A stretch of DNA of 64,000 nucleotides from Crossiella equi. Its GTDB lineage: Bacteria; Actinomycetota; Actinomycetes; Mycobacteriales; Pseudonocardiaceae. Under the pieces are notes generated by a model. It ran no database searches. It was not told the origin of the DNA and saw nothing but the letters and a program-made list of their open reading frames with translations. Shown in pieces: positions 35,888-45,472 of this stretch. The stretch's first letter is position 1. Each line of letters begins with the position of its first letter. Where the stretch lies: assembly GCF_017876755.1 (NCBI RefSeq), contig NZ_JAGIOO010000001.1:4015786-4079785 (forward strand), written 5' to 3'. Both the position numbers and the translations under genes were made by a program.

Positions 35888-36070
35888 GCTGAACACCGAC
35901 TGCCTGACCAGCGACGACCAGGTCCCGATCCGCCGAGCCGGTGAGCGCGGCGACAGCCCGCGATACTACCTACGCGGAGCTGAAGGATGAGGTCTTCAAG
36001 GCCCCGTCGGTCTGGGCGCTTACCCTGGTGCCCTGCGGATCCGGCACTGACGAGGGGCGAGTACGTAGAT

Positions 36071-36535
36071 TTGAGAGTTCTCGGCGTGAACGCGGCGGGC
36101 GGCAAGCTGTGGCTCTGCCTGGTCGACGACAACGGTGTCTTAGAGACTGAGCCCACTTGCCTTGAGTTGCGCGACGGCCCCGACGCCGGGTACGCCATCG
36201 TGGCGTTCCGGGACGAGTGCGTCCACGCGCTGACGGCACTGTCACCCAATCGGGTCGTGATCCTGGACATGGAACCGGGTGGGCGGGTACCGAAGGTTGC
36301 GGACATGCGGACTCGGTTTACCGCCGAGGCGCTGCTGGCATCTTGCGCAGTAGACGCCGAGGTGACTTGCGTTCGGCTCGCCCGCGCGACGCTCCGCTCT
36401 CGGCTGGGTCTCCCCCGCAAGGGCGCGGTCGCCGACCACGTGGCCAGCGTCTTCGATACCCCGGTAGGGAAATACTGGACGAAGAAGCGGGATCTCGCCG
36501 CTGTGGCGGCACGCGCAGAGATCGTCGGAGAGTGA
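36071..36535 (+). CDS. RNase H/RuvC-fold-like protein paired with a kinase
   Basis: 154 residues from a TTG at 36071, chosen because GAGGGGCGAG lies just upstream and the family-like N-terminus begins there (MRVLGVNAAGGKLWLCLVDD). The strand order, an acid-containing second core strand (RVVILDME) and a C-terminal helix with AAVAARAEI suggest an RNase H-like fold, but I cannot name a family. The middle segment TRFTAEALLASCAVDAEV resembles such folds' helical insert. It ends 3 bases before the kinase start, so the two are a two-gene unit. GTG at 36086 is an alternative start. Confidence 0.65.
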   Translation: MRVLGVNAAGGKLWLCLVDDNGVLETEPTCLELRDGPDAGYAIVAFRDECVHALTALSPNRVVILDMEPGGRVPKVADMRTRFTAEALLASCAVDAEVTCVRLARATLRSRLGLPRKGAVADHVASVFDTPVGKYWTKKRDLAAVAARAEIVGE

Positions 36536-36538
36536 GAT

Positions 36539-37663
36539 ATGCCCATCGTCGGAGACCTCCTTCAGCGGCCCACCTACGAGATCCTTCAAACAATCGGGGA
36601 GGGCAACGTTGGCGTCTGCCGGCTTGCGAGGCACGACATCTTCGATCGTGACGTCGTACAGAAAACGATCTCCCTCCTCAGCGTGCCCGATGGGGTGGCC
36701 CGCGAGCCGCACCTGTTAAAGGAGGCCCGGCACAAGCATCTGATCGAGGTATGGGACGCCCAGTGGGAACCCGACCCCCAGTTCCGTGGTCTGGACGCCG
36801 TGACCTTCATCTGCGACTACTACCCAGGAGGGAGCGTCTACGACGCGCTCATGGACGGGCACGGATTCGGCGTGGCCGACGCGATGAGGATCTGCGGCCA
36901 GGTGCTGGATGCCCTGGAGTACCTGCACCAGGATCGCGCGTATGTGCACAGGGACGTGAAGCCCGGCAATGTCCTTCTCGATCAGTCACGGGAGAATGCA
37001 GTCCTCGCCGACCTAGGCTCGGCCGGCAAAATCGATCCAAGCACTGGCACAGCGCCGGATTACGGGGGCACGCCCTTGTACCTCGCCCCCGAGGCCAAGT
37101 CCACTGGGCACGTGACTCTCAGGTCTGATCTTTACTCGATCGGCGTTACAACGATCGAGATGCTCGCCGGCAGGTTCCCGTACGAGCAGATCCAGTTTTC
37201 CGAGGTTGACGCTCGCCTTGCCGCGGGGAAGCGCGCGATGACCGACCGGTGGTACACATTCCCGCCGCATGTGCCGCCCAACGTGAGGAGGTTTGTCAGT
37301 TCACTGGTGCGGGTGGAACCTGCCAGGCGGCCAGACACAGCACGCTCCGCGCTCCGCAAGCTGAACGGGCTGCAATACGTTGACTGGCGACGTGTATCGG
37401 GGACAGAACTGCTCGGCGAGTGGGTCGGCACCTGGCCACCCACCAAGATTCCTGCGAGGCGCCGACGCTACCGCGTCCAGGCGATCGAAGTGGCGCGTGG
37501 ACGTCACGCCGGACGGGTACAGGTAACCGCCGAGTGGCAGAAGCCGGGCAGCCCTTGGCGAAGCATCCGCAGGCTAACCAGCTACACGGACGCGGGGGAC
37601 GCGAAGGCGCTGACCGAGTTCTTCAGGCAGGTGGAGTCCCTTGCCCAGGCGTCACCAGCCTGA
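36539..37663 (+). CDS. Ser/Thr protein kinase with unusual C-terminal domain
   Basis: 374 residues, ATG 3 bases after the preceding stop. All catalytic elements are present: glycine loop IGEGNVG (20-25), Lys42 in VVQKT, HRD 137-139 in YVHRDVKPGN, DLG 158-160 and APE 183-185, so it should be active. There is no transmembrane segment; the kinase is cytoplasmic. The last 100 residues (ELLGEWVGTWPPTKIPARRR...) form a small basic domain I do not recognise, unlike the PASTA or linker regions of housekeeping Pkn kinases. Pairing with an RNase H-like protein inside a defence island suggests a signalling role in phage defence. The 3' end overlaps a convergent gene by 82 bases. Confidence 0.88.
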   Translation: MPIVGDLLQRPTYEILQTIGEGNVGVCRLARHDIFDRDVVQKTISLLSVPDGVAREPHLLKEARHKHLIEVWDAQWEPDPQFRGLDAVTFICDYYPGGSVYDALMDGHGFGVADAMRICGQVLDALEYLHQDRAYVHRDVKPGNVLLDQSRENAVLADLGSAGKIDPSTGTAPDYGGTPLYLAPEAKSTGHVTLRSDLYSIGVTTIEMLAGRFPYEQIQFSEVDARLAAGKRAMTDRWYTFPPHVPPNVRRFVSSLVRVEPARRPDTARSALRKLNGLQYVDWRRVSGTELLGEWVGTWPPTKIPARRRRYRVQAIEVARGRHAGRVQVTAEWQKPGSPWRSIRRLTSYTDAGDAKALTEFFRQVESLAQASPA

Positions 37664-38019
37664 CGCACCGCGCAGCCTTGGGATCGATCGAGTTGGCTGA
37701 GCTCCGCTGCGAGGTCCTTTGCAGCGGTGTCCGACAGCACGAGTAGCGCTTGCCCGCCTCCGTCGCGGGGCTCAAGCCAACCGCGGCCGACTGCCCTCCA
37801 AAGGGCCTGGGTCAGGCCGATGACGCGCAGCCCGACGCTGGGGTCCGGCGCTGTACGCACCTCCGTGCCGAAGACGCGGGAGAGCATCTCGCCACCTGGC
37901 AGACGGACCGCGCGGAGCACAGCAGCATGAGCATCGGCAGGATGCGCGGCATCCACGGCGGCCACCCCGCCGGACACCATAAGCGACACGACCAGTCGCG
38001 TCAGACCGTCCTTGCTCAT
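37582..38019 (-). CDS. Hypothetical protein convergent with the kinase
   Basis: 145 residues from the ATG at 38019; longer upstream frames look non-coding. No domain is recognised. The middle part (VGLRVIGLTQALWRAVGRGWLEP) looks like a small alpha/beta or winged-helix unit. It overlaps the kinase 3' end by 82 bases tail to tail, so transcription of either may interfere with the other. Confidence 0.55.
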   Translation of the reverse strand: MSKDGLTRLVVSLMVSGGVAAVDAAHPADAHAAVLRAVRLPGGEMLSRVFGTEVRTAPDPSVGLRVIGLTQALWRAVGRGWLEPRDGGGQALLVLSDTAAKDLAAELSQLDRSQGCAVRQAGDAWARDSTCLKNSVSAFASPASV

Positions 38020-38199
38020 ACCGTCACGGTAGCGCCGACCCCCGACAGTGCGCGAGACATCGGCAGGAAACGTGCAGACGCCGCCAGCCTGATGGACCAG
38101 CGGAACTTGCTCGATCCGGGAACTCGGGGGTACCTCGGCCGAAGCCGCCGTCGGATTGCGGATGACCACGATCGTGAGTATCTCTGCTTCACTTTCACA

Positions 38200-39375
38200 T
38201 CAGTGCTCTGAGGGTTCCGGTAGTCGCTTGCAAGGGAACATGCCGTGCTGGTCCTCAAGCACAACTTCCTTTCCAGGCAAGCTCTCGTACAACTCGGAGA
38301 TGACATCCACCGAGTTCGCTGCCTTGCAGTGAGCGCCATCAGGCTCGGTCTGGACGAGGTAGGCCGTGCCACACTCACAGGCTGTCCCGAATGCGTAGAA
38401 CCTGCCGCGCAGCGCCTCGTCAACCAGGCCGGTGGGGTAGTACACGACGTGCTTGCCGCAGACGGTCGGCAGCTCCACCATGCCGTCAACAGTCCTGCTT
38501 TCAGGAAGTTCCGTCGCGGGCTTCCACGGCCGTACCTCGATATGCCGCTCCATCGAACGAAGGTCTTTGCCTGCGGCGAAGCCGAGGAAGGCCGCATCGT
38601 CTACGGGCATCCCGCTGGACCACGCGACTCGTTCCGCAGGTGGCCACAACTGCGGCAACTCCTGCCTGGTGGTCACCTCGACTTGCAGGCTTGGCGTCGT
38701 GAACCGCACACCGTGCAGCAACAGTTGCCCCAGCACGAGGGTCATCGCGTAACCCTGCGGCCGGTCGGGCTCAGGCAACTCACTGGCCGTCACCGTCAAC
38801 GGCGTGACCCACGTCGAGGCGAACCGGCTCTCTCCGGTGTACCGCCCGACCCAGAACTGACTGGCCGGAAGCGGTTGCATGTCGTTTCTGGCGTTCGACA
38901 GCCCACGGTACTCTGATTGCGGGAGCCCATAGCCTGCGCTGCGCTGGGTCTCGGACGAAACGAGCATGGCCGTGAGCGCTGTCTTCTGGACCCACGCCGC
39001 GACGGCTCCCGCGTCTTCGGCCGCGATCTGCCCCGCTTCACCCAGGATGAAGGGTGTCAGGACCCGCGCGGCGACCGCCTCGAGGCGACTCATCCAGCCG
39101 TTGTTACAGCCGCCACAGACGCGCACCGTCTGGCGGAACGGCGGACGCACACCCAGGTCCTGTCCTACGCGATTCAGCGGCCCAGCGCCGTGCGCAATTG
39201 GTTCCAGGTCCAGGCCGATCCGCGACAGCCAGTTCCCAAAGACATGCTCGGCGGTCAGCTTGCCGGTGAAGCCGCAGAAGGGGCAAGTGGGCAAGAAGGC
39301 TCCTTGGGTCCGTCGCCAATGCAGGCTGATGAATGTCGAGTTGGCGGAGATCGGCGTGTATAGCTCCGCCAACAC
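38200..39375 (-). CDS. HNH-type endonuclease-like protein, likely fourth gene of the pPIWI-RE operon
   Basis: 391 residues from a GTG at 39375, 9 bases after the pPIWI-RE stop. The N-terminus has a zinc-binding HNH-like module: CPFCGFTGKLTAEHVFGNWL followed by VCGGCNNGWMSRLE, i.e. CxxC...EH...CxxCN. Another CECG lies near the C-terminus. The remaining 300 residues have no family I can name. Two-Cys-pair HNH modules of this type nick or cut DNA with one metal. The tight spacing suggests co-expression with the PIWI gene, which would make it an extra effector. Confidence 0.75.
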   Translation of the reverse strand: MLAELYTPISANSTFISLHWRRTQGAFLPTCPFCGFTGKLTAEHVFGNWLSRIGLDLEPIAHGAGPLNRVGQDLGVRPPFRQTVRVCGGCNNGWMSRLEAVAARVLTPFILGEAGQIAAEDAGAVAAWVQKTALTAMLVSSETQRSAGYGLPQSEYRGLSNARNDMQPLPASQFWVGRYTGESRFASTWVTPLTVTASELPEPDRPQGYAMTLVLGQLLLHGVRFTTPSLQVEVTTRQELPQLWPPAERVAWSSGMPVDDAAFLGFAAGKDLRSMERHIEVRPWKPATELPESRTVDGMVELPTVCGKHVVYYPTGLVDEALRGRFYAFGTACECGTAYLVQTEPDGAHCKAANSVDVISELYESLPGKEVVLEDQHGMFPCKRLPEPSEH

Positions 39376-39384
39376 GGGTGGTGC

Positions 39385-42114
39385 CTAGTTCCCGTCGTCG
39401 GCCGGTGATGAGATGTCTGCCTCGATGTCGTCCACGTCGTCGAGGAGATCGAGGGGCATGATGTATTGAGCGAGTTGCTTGGCGACTGCGAGTGGCCACG
39501 GTAGCGCGATGGAGTAGTCGTAGTGCGGGGTGGCCCAGCGGAGATCGTGCGCGACTGCAGCCCAGTCTTCTGGGACGTCGCCGGGCTGGATTGCCGCGAC
39601 GGTGAACTCGAGTGCGCGGGCGTTCCACACCATCGATTTGGTTGATGGGTTGACGAGTTCCCCCTTTCGCCATCGGGGTACGACCTTTGATGCGCTCTTG
39701 ACGGCGTTGCTGGCCGTGCGGGGCTTTTCGCCGGTGCTGAAGAAGATGCGATCCTCAGCGATCCAGTAGCCGGCGGAGTGGCCTTCTTCCTTGCTGTTGG
39801 CGGCCCACGTGTCGGGTACCTCGTGGCGTTCGGTCGTGCGCAGACGGACGTGCCGGAGACCGGGGTAGCGGGTGATGTCTTGGGGTTGTTGGCCGAACTT
39901 GATCGTGTCGATAGCCATGTCGGGGTTGTTGAGGTGCGGCCAACCCCACCTGAGGTTCTGGGCGCTGGTCAGCAACAGCAGTGACGGGTACTGGCGGGCG
40001 ACGCTGCGAAGGACCTGCTCGAAGAAGCGGGTGATCTCTTCGGGGGTCCGCTTCTGGTCCGTGAGCATGTGATGCCGGCTGATCTCGTGCTGTGCGCGGT
40101 GCAGGGGTGTCCATCGGACGTTGGGCGCGCAAGCCTGAACATGCCGTCCGGTTGGGTCGATGAGGACGGCGACGGGAACCTGACGCGTGATTCCTTCCCA
40201 ACGACTGCGCTGGTTTTGGCGGACCAGCCAGAACGCGAGGTACGCGGGTGCCTCGCGTACGGTGGTTCCTTCCGGTTGGACGGGCAGGTCGGTGGTGCGG
40301 ACTCCCAGTTGGCGCAGTAGGTCGTACCAACTGAAACGCATCTTCTCCAGACTGGAGTCGGATGCGGTTGTTTCTTGATTGTCTTCGGCCGGGACCGGTT
40401 CTGGGGCTTCGGTGACGCACTGGGACAGTCGGCCCGTCCGGGACAAGCCAACCTTGATCGCGAACTTTGGGTCGGAAGTTCTTTGTTTGCCGCTGTACGA
40501 CTTCTTGCCCTTGATCTCGACGAGCGAGATGGTTGGCACCTCGGCGGTTCCGAGCTCCTCACCGATCTTGTCGATGCGACTGTTGACGGCCGCTTGGAAG
40601 CGGTCCTTGTTGGTGATTGTCGTGTCGTCGCCGGCTAGTCCGCCGCCCCAAGCGCCGACGGGGCGCACGGTAGTGAGGATGGTGAGTTCGTCGGTGATGA
40701 TGGTTTCGGGCTTTCCGGTGAGGCGGTCTGTGTCCTCGGGTACTTCGATGCCGAGCAGCCTGGACAGGGTGGCACGGGCGTAGTTCTTAGTGTGAGTGGT
40801 GTCGTAGAAGATGTCGACGCCCAGGGTCTCGCCGATGGTGTCCGCGATGGCCTTGCGCAGTTGGGCTGCCTCCGAGGCGGCGAACTTGGACTCCTTGAGC
40901 TTCTTGGCGTCCAGGAACACTTGGGAGCCCTTGCGCAGGTTCTCGACGGGAACCAGTCGATCGGCGAGGGTGTTGGTGACCCATTCGACGATCGGGACCT
41001 TGTCCGCGAGGGACGTCCCTGGGGCGACGGGGTGGTCGAAGGAGTACATGCCGTTGCGGAAGACGAGCGCCGCGGCGTTGGGCGCTGCCAGGTATGCGGT
41101 GGGTTTGCTCTTGAGCACCTCGGGGTCGGGAAGCTTCTCGGAGAGCCCGAGTTCCCGGAGGATTTTCCCGATCTTTCCGCCTGACCAGCGGGCTGAGTAT
41201 TCAAAGCCCTGATCGGTGTTCGGCGCGTCCTTCTTCCAAGACTCGATCGATGCCACGAGGAAGCTGCGTGATTGGTTCAGTCCCGGCAGCCACGGCAGGG
41301 AAGGCAGCATGTAAACGCTATGCCCCTGGTTGAAGCTCAGCTTGGCTTCCTTATGCGCCCACCTGCGCGTCCCCACAGAGATGTGGACCAACGGTTGCGA
41401 GTTGAATGCCCGGCTCTGAGCCGTAATATTGATCATGTAGGACAGGGGGCGGTGGGGCATACGGTGCGGTGGCCAGTTCATTACGCACGCGCCCTGTTCG
41501 GCGGGCGTCCGGTGGAACTGCGAGATCACCTGCTCGACGTCCGCCGGTTCGGCGTCCGCGGGATCCGCGTCGGGATTCTTCGGCATCAGGTGCACATGCT
41601 GGAGTCCCGGTGCGCTCAGTTCCGCAGCGATGACGTGCGGCAGGAGACGGTAGAGCTCGTCGGACTGGATCTCGTCGGCGCTGTCGGAGGTCAACGTGGT
41701 GAAGTCGACATCCAAGGGAGTCCAGACGAGATCGGATTGGTGCAGTCTGCCCAGGATCGCTTCGGCCTTTGCCGGGTCGGTTGCCGTGGCGCGGATCCAG
41801 GTCGCGATGATGGCGAACAGCGACTCGGTGTTCACCTCGACATCACTGTAGATCCAAGGCGCGTTCTCGCCGATCGTCGCGCGCGTAGCGACTGTGATGA
41901 CGTCGGGTACCAGGGCCGCGATGACGTCGTTGAGTAGCGTGATCGGGATCGAGCGGGTTTCCTCGCCGTTCCGGCGTGCCTTGGCGAGGGTGGTCAGTGG
42001 TTTCTTCCAAGGCTCGGGGAAGCGCAGCAGGTACAGGCGGCGCTCCCAGGGGACGTCGGTCCGAAGCTGGAACGCGGCGAGTTTGAGGTCTTCGTACTTG
42101 GGTTTGGCTGGCAT
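39385..42114 (-). CDS. pPIWI-RE protein (DUF3962 N-terminal module plus RNase H-fold PIWI domain)
   Basis: 909 residues, ATG 4 bases after the helicase stop. The family assignment rests on its length, on its place in the diagnostic gene trio (PD-(D/E)XK nuclease, DinG-type helicase, PIWI-like protein), and on its own sequence. That has an N-terminal region of about 480 residues like DUF3962 (the pPIWI_RE module N) and a C-terminal RNase H-like region with YLAFWLVRQNQ, VPVAVLIDPTGR and YPSLLLLTSAQNLRWGWPHL. The family is named for conserved Arg and Glu residues; SAGYWIAEDRIFFSTGEKPR near 780 may hold part of that set. pPIWI-RE proteins are predicted to use RNA- or DNA-guided recognition of invading plasmids or phages. 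No usual Argonaute PAZ domain is seen. Confidence 0.85.
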   Translation of the reverse strand: MPAKPKYEDLKLAAFQLRTDVPWERRLYLLRFPEPWKKPLTTLAKARRNGEETRSIPITLLNDVIAALVPDVITVATRATIGENAPWIYSDVEVNTESLFAIIATWIRATATDPAKAEAILGRLHQSDLVWTPLDVDFTTLTSDSADEIQSDELYRLLPHVIAAELSAPGLQHVHLMPKNPDADPADAEPADVEQVISQFHRTPAEQGACVMNWPPHRMPHRPLSYMINITAQSRAFNSQPLVHISVGTRRWAHKEAKLSFNQGHSVYMLPSLPWLPGLNQSRSFLVASIESWKKDAPNTDQGFEYSARWSGGKIGKILRELGLSEKLPDPEVLKSKPTAYLAAPNAAALVFRNGMYSFDHPVAPGTSLADKVPIVEWVTNTLADRLVPVENLRKGSQVFLDAKKLKESKFAASEAAQLRKAIADTIGETLGVDIFYDTTHTKNYARATLSRLLGIEVPEDTDRLTGKPETIITDELTILTTVRPVGAWGGGLAGDDTTITNKDRFQAAVNSRIDKIGEELGTAEVPTISLVEIKGKKSYSGKQRTSDPKFAIKVGLSRTGRLSQCVTEAPEPVPAEDNQETTASDSSLEKMRFSWYDLLRQLGVRTTDLPVQPEGTTVREAPAYLAFWLVRQNQRSRWEGITRQVPVAVLIDPTGRHVQACAPNVRWTPLHRAQHEISRHHMLTDQKRTPEEITRFFEQVLRSVARQYPSLLLLTSAQNLRWGWPHLNNPDMAIDTIKFGQQPQDITRYPGLRHVRLRTTERHEVPDTWAANSKEEGHSAGYWIAEDRIFFSTGEKPRTASNAVKSASKVVPRWRKGELVNPSTKSMVWNARALEFTVAAIQPGDVPEDWAAVAHDLRWATPHYDYSIALPWPLAVAKQLAQYIMPLDLLDDVDDIEADISSPADDGN

Positions 42115-42118
42115 GGGG

Positions 42119-45100
42119 TCACAGTCCTTCGAGCTGGGCGAGCGCCTCGTACAGGCAGCCGTAGAGGGTTTCGACGAGATAGGTGTCGGGGTCGGCGCAG
42201 TCGTCGGCGAAGTAAGGCGCCAGGACCTCGCGCAAGCCGATGAGCAGGCTTAGCGACGCGTCGTCGCTGCTGTTCTCCGAGCGGCGGGCCGCGTTCGGTG
42301 CGAAGGCCGCGTCGCAGAAGTAGACCTCGGCTGGGACTCCGCCCCGGACCAGTCGGCCGATCACCTGCCATATAGTGACCAATTGGGTCCACGCCAAGGC
42401 TTCGCGTTCCCTCACCGGCAGGTTGCTGTAGGCGAGTTTGAGGTTGAGTAGCCACCTCCATTGGCGGTGGCCCGCGGAACGGAACGCGGTGGCGCACCGT
42501 CCCAGCGCTTCCCGGTCGGCGTCTTCGACGACCGGGAACTTGCTGCGGATCTGATGGGTCGCCCAGCGGTTGACGCGCTGGATGACATAGCTCAGGTCGT
42601 CGGGGCGCGGGTGGGGGCGGATGAGGAAGTAGGCCGCCCCGATCGCGGCTTGGCTGTCGTCGTTGAGGATGTTGTGTCCACGCTCGACTGCCAGCAATGG
42701 AGCGACCAGGATCCAGGCGGGTGTCCGTGCGAGGGTGTGCACGTCTCCGCGTCGCAAGCCGTTGGCGCCGTCCCAGGAGTCGGTGAACTCTTCATCATCG
42801 GCGACCAAGTGCAGCACCTGGTCTTGCCAGCTACTGCGCAGGGACACAAGGTGTTGAGCCACCATGCGGGCTTCGGCGTAGCTGCCGACCAGCAGGAGCA
42901 GTCGTTGCCTGCTCGGCGGCAATGAGTCGCGGTGTTGTTCCAGGATGCTCTTGCCGGCACCCGGGTTGGCTAGCTCGGCGATCATCTGCCGCAAGGCCAG
43001 TTCGCGTTGTTCGCCGAACTTGCCCGAGACCTTGATAGGAGCCGTATTGTCTCCCGCGAAGAGCGGGAAGAACTCGAAGCGGCTGGCCCGCACGGCGGCC
43101 AGTTCCTTCTTCGGTGGTGTCAGGATCGCTGTCACCGGGATGTCGATGTGGTAGCGAGCCGACGTGCCTGCCCAACTGGTCCCCGACAGCAGTAACACGT
43201 TGGGGCCTCGATCGGAGTCCGTGAGGAACAGCTCGTGGAGGTGCAGCAGCACCCAGCGGCCGATGCCGCTACAGCGGAAGAAACGCAGCCGCCCCATCTT
43301 GGAGCGTCCCCTGCGCTGATCGTGATCGTCGTCGAGATACTGGAAGCCCAGCACGTTGCCCATCGGTGAGTCTGGGACGACCGGCTGGTAATCGGCTGGG
43401 GCGCGGTGGAACAGCGCGGAACTGGTGCCCTCGAGACCGAGTTCCATCTCCACGGCTCGGAACATGTCCATCGCGTGATCGAGCGACTTCGCCAGTACAG
43501 CGACCGCTAGGGTGAACTCGAGCCGGACGGCCTGTCGCTCTGGGTCGTCGATGGTCAGAGTCAAGCCTTGCTCGGCGAGTTCCTTGGCCGTGGATTCCAG
43601 CCACTCGCCGACCCGGCGAAGGCGGACGGACTCGTTGGCGTCCCGGAGAATTTGCGCTGTGAGCGTGACCATCCGCTGGGTGAGTTCGTCGTCGGTGTCC
43701 TTCGCGCCAAGGGGATCGTCGATCAATCCGTCGAACGCGCGCCGCAATCGGCGGTAGACTGGATCGTCCTCCCACCCGTCCACCGGGCGGTGAGTGTTGG
43801 TCTTGCTCGGCCCGAAGCCGGCCCAGGACTGGGCAAGCTGCTGGGACAGAGTCCATTCGGTGAAGTACGCCTTGTCCAACCATCGGCGTGACAACGCCGG
43901 TTGCGGCCGGGCGCCGTCGCGGGACAGCGCCGAGTACATGATGTCCACCGCGATGTTGGCGTTGTCGAGATTGACCATCCAATGCCGCACCAGTGGTTCG
44001 TGCATAGGCTCACGCCCGGCTTGGCGGATCGTCCTTTTGGTACGGTCGATGACCTCGTCGAGCCAGGCGTCGTAGTCCTCGCCGATGAGCTGCTGTTCGG
44101 GGCTGAAGACCGAGTCCAACTGCGCCTGAACCTGGTCCGCCTCGTCGACGATGATCAGGTCGCTGCGGCGCCAGGCGAGTTCGAGGTAGCGCAGTCGCTC
44201 CTCGTTGAGCTGCTTGGGTATCGGGGTGTGGATAAGGCTGGCCGTGGTCGCCACCCATACGGTTGCGTCGACCAGTTCGCGCGAGGGCTCATGTCGTTGA
44301 CACGTGTGCCATGCCGGGCACGTGTGGGCCTTCGGCTTGTCGTCGGTTTCCTCGGGGATGAGACCCGCGCAGGGCGAATGCCGCAGGTCCCAGGGTGTCG
44401 CGGAGTGGTCGCGCAACCCGTCCAATGAGCAGGAGGTGCTGGTGAGGTCGAACATCCTGTCCCCTGCGGGCGCGATGCGACCGTTACGCGGGTTGGTCAA
44501 CCGGTGCAGGCGGGTTAGGTGTTGGACGCGGTTCGACTGCCCTAGCACGGGGGCAGCGCGGACGCCGAGCGCTTGGAGGTGCACTGTCTTACGCAGTACA
44601 GACGTTACATTGTCGGCGACTACACAGACGCGTTTGTTGTTGAGGTGGCACCAGAGGAGGAGCACCTCGACCAGGGTGCTTTTGCCAGCCCCGACCATGC
44701 CAATCATGTGCATGATGCCGGCGATCGTCAGTTTCTCGGACTTGGAAAAGCTGTTGTCGCCCTGGCGGATTTCGAGTGTCACTCGCTTCAACCTGTCGAC
44801 CCAGTTCGACCGCAAACGTTCGGGCCAACCCAGCTCGGCCTCGCGGTCATCGCCCCACTGTGCCGCGGCGACGAGTTCCGACCACCTCAGCTCGATCGCA
44901 TCGCGATCGCGGCGCGCCAGTACGTCGTGACCGCGACCACCGGGGTGGATCGGGAACCAGTCAGGGATCGTGACGCTCGTTGCCATGTCGGCCTGATTGA
45001 AGTAGCGCCCCGACTCAGCGACCGTGATCTTACTTGTCTGGTCTGGTGGTGGATTGGACAGGACGTCTTCGTAGTAGTCGAAGCGGTCGGTCAGCACCGT

Positions 45101-45472
45101 GGGAACACGGCGCGAGGTCGTACCCGAGTCGAAGTCCACTTCGTAGCCTCGGATGGTCTCGGGCAACTCCGCGTACTCCTCCAGGGCGGTGCGCCAGTCC
45201 TCACGGTCCTTGAACCACAGCACCAGATGACGTGCTACGCCGATCATGGACTCGTGCTCGGAGGTAACCGGTCTACGGCCGGTCGTCAGAAACGGGTATC
45301 CACCCAACAAAGCCCAGGCATCCAGGACCGACTGGTCCGGAGCGACCTGTTCGAGCAGGTGCAGAACCAGCTCGATGTCGATCAGTCTTAGCGCCTCCCG
45401 TCGTTCGAGCGTCTCGTGCTCTCGCTGTAGGAGCCTGGCGGTGTCCTTCTTCCACGTGCTGCTGTCTCTCAC
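42119..45472 (-). CDS. DinG/XPD-like Fe-S helicase of the pPIWI-RE system
   Basis: 1117 residues, GTG start overlapping the nuclease stop. The first 250 residues are a specific N-terminal domain. The helicase core has Walker A GMVGAGKSTLVEV (about 258-270), four Cys at about 348, 368, 385 and 391 (SCSL, SPCAG, HTCPAWHTCQ) in the position of the XPD/DinG 4Fe-4S cluster, DEAD box LIIVDEADQ (443-446) and motif VI WQVIGRLVRGG near 1040. All these are intact, so it should be an active 5'-3' superfamily II helicase. It is expected to unwind target or guide duplexes for the PIWI protein. Confidence 0.9.
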   Translation of the reverse strand: MRDSSTWKKDTARLLQREHETLERREALRLIDIELVLHLLEQVAPDQSVLDAWALLGGYPFLTTGRRPVTSEHESMIGVARHLVLWFKDREDWRTALEEYAELPETIRGYEVDFDSGTTSRRVPTVLTDRFDYYEDVLSNPPPDQTSKITVAESGRYFNQADMATSVTIPDWFPIHPGGRGHDVLARRDRDAIELRWSELVAAAQWGDDREAELGWPERLRSNWVDRLKRVTLEIRQGDNSFSKSEKLTIAGIMHMIGMVGAGKSTLVEVLLLWCHLNNKRVCVVADNVTSVLRKTVHLQALGVRAAPVLGQSNRVQHLTRLHRLTNPRNGRIAPAGDRMFDLTSTSCSLDGLRDHSATPWDLRHSPCAGLIPEETDDKPKAHTCPAWHTCQRHEPSRELVDATVWVATTASLIHTPIPKQLNEERLRYLELAWRRSDLIIVDEADQVQAQLDSVFSPEQQLIGEDYDAWLDEVIDRTKRTIRQAGREPMHEPLVRHWMVNLDNANIAVDIMYSALSRDGARPQPALSRRWLDKAYFTEWTLSQQLAQSWAGFGPSKTNTHRPVDGWEDDPVYRRLRRAFDGLIDDPLGAKDTDDELTQRMVTLTAQILRDANESVRLRRVGEWLESTAKELAEQGLTLTIDDPERQAVRLEFTLAVAVLAKSLDHAMDMFRAVEMELGLEGTSSALFHRAPADYQPVVPDSPMGNVLGFQYLDDDHDQRRGRSKMGRLRFFRCSGIGRWVLLHLHELFLTDSDRGPNVLLLSGTSWAGTSARYHIDIPVTAILTPPKKELAAVRASRFEFFPLFAGDNTAPIKVSGKFGEQRELALRQMIAELANPGAGKSILEQHRDSLPPSRQRLLLLVGSYAEARMVAQHLVSLRSSWQDQVLHLVADDEEFTDSWDGANGLRRGDVHTLARTPAWILVAPLLAVERGHNILNDDSQAAIGAAYFLIRPHPRPDDLSYVIQRVNRWATHQIRSKFPVVEDADREALGRCATAFRSAGHRQWRWLLNLKLAYSNLPVREREALAWTQLVTIWQVIGRLVRGGVPAEVYFCDAAFAPNAARRSENSSDDASLSLLIGLREVLAPYFADDCADPDTYLVETLYGCLYEALAQLEGL

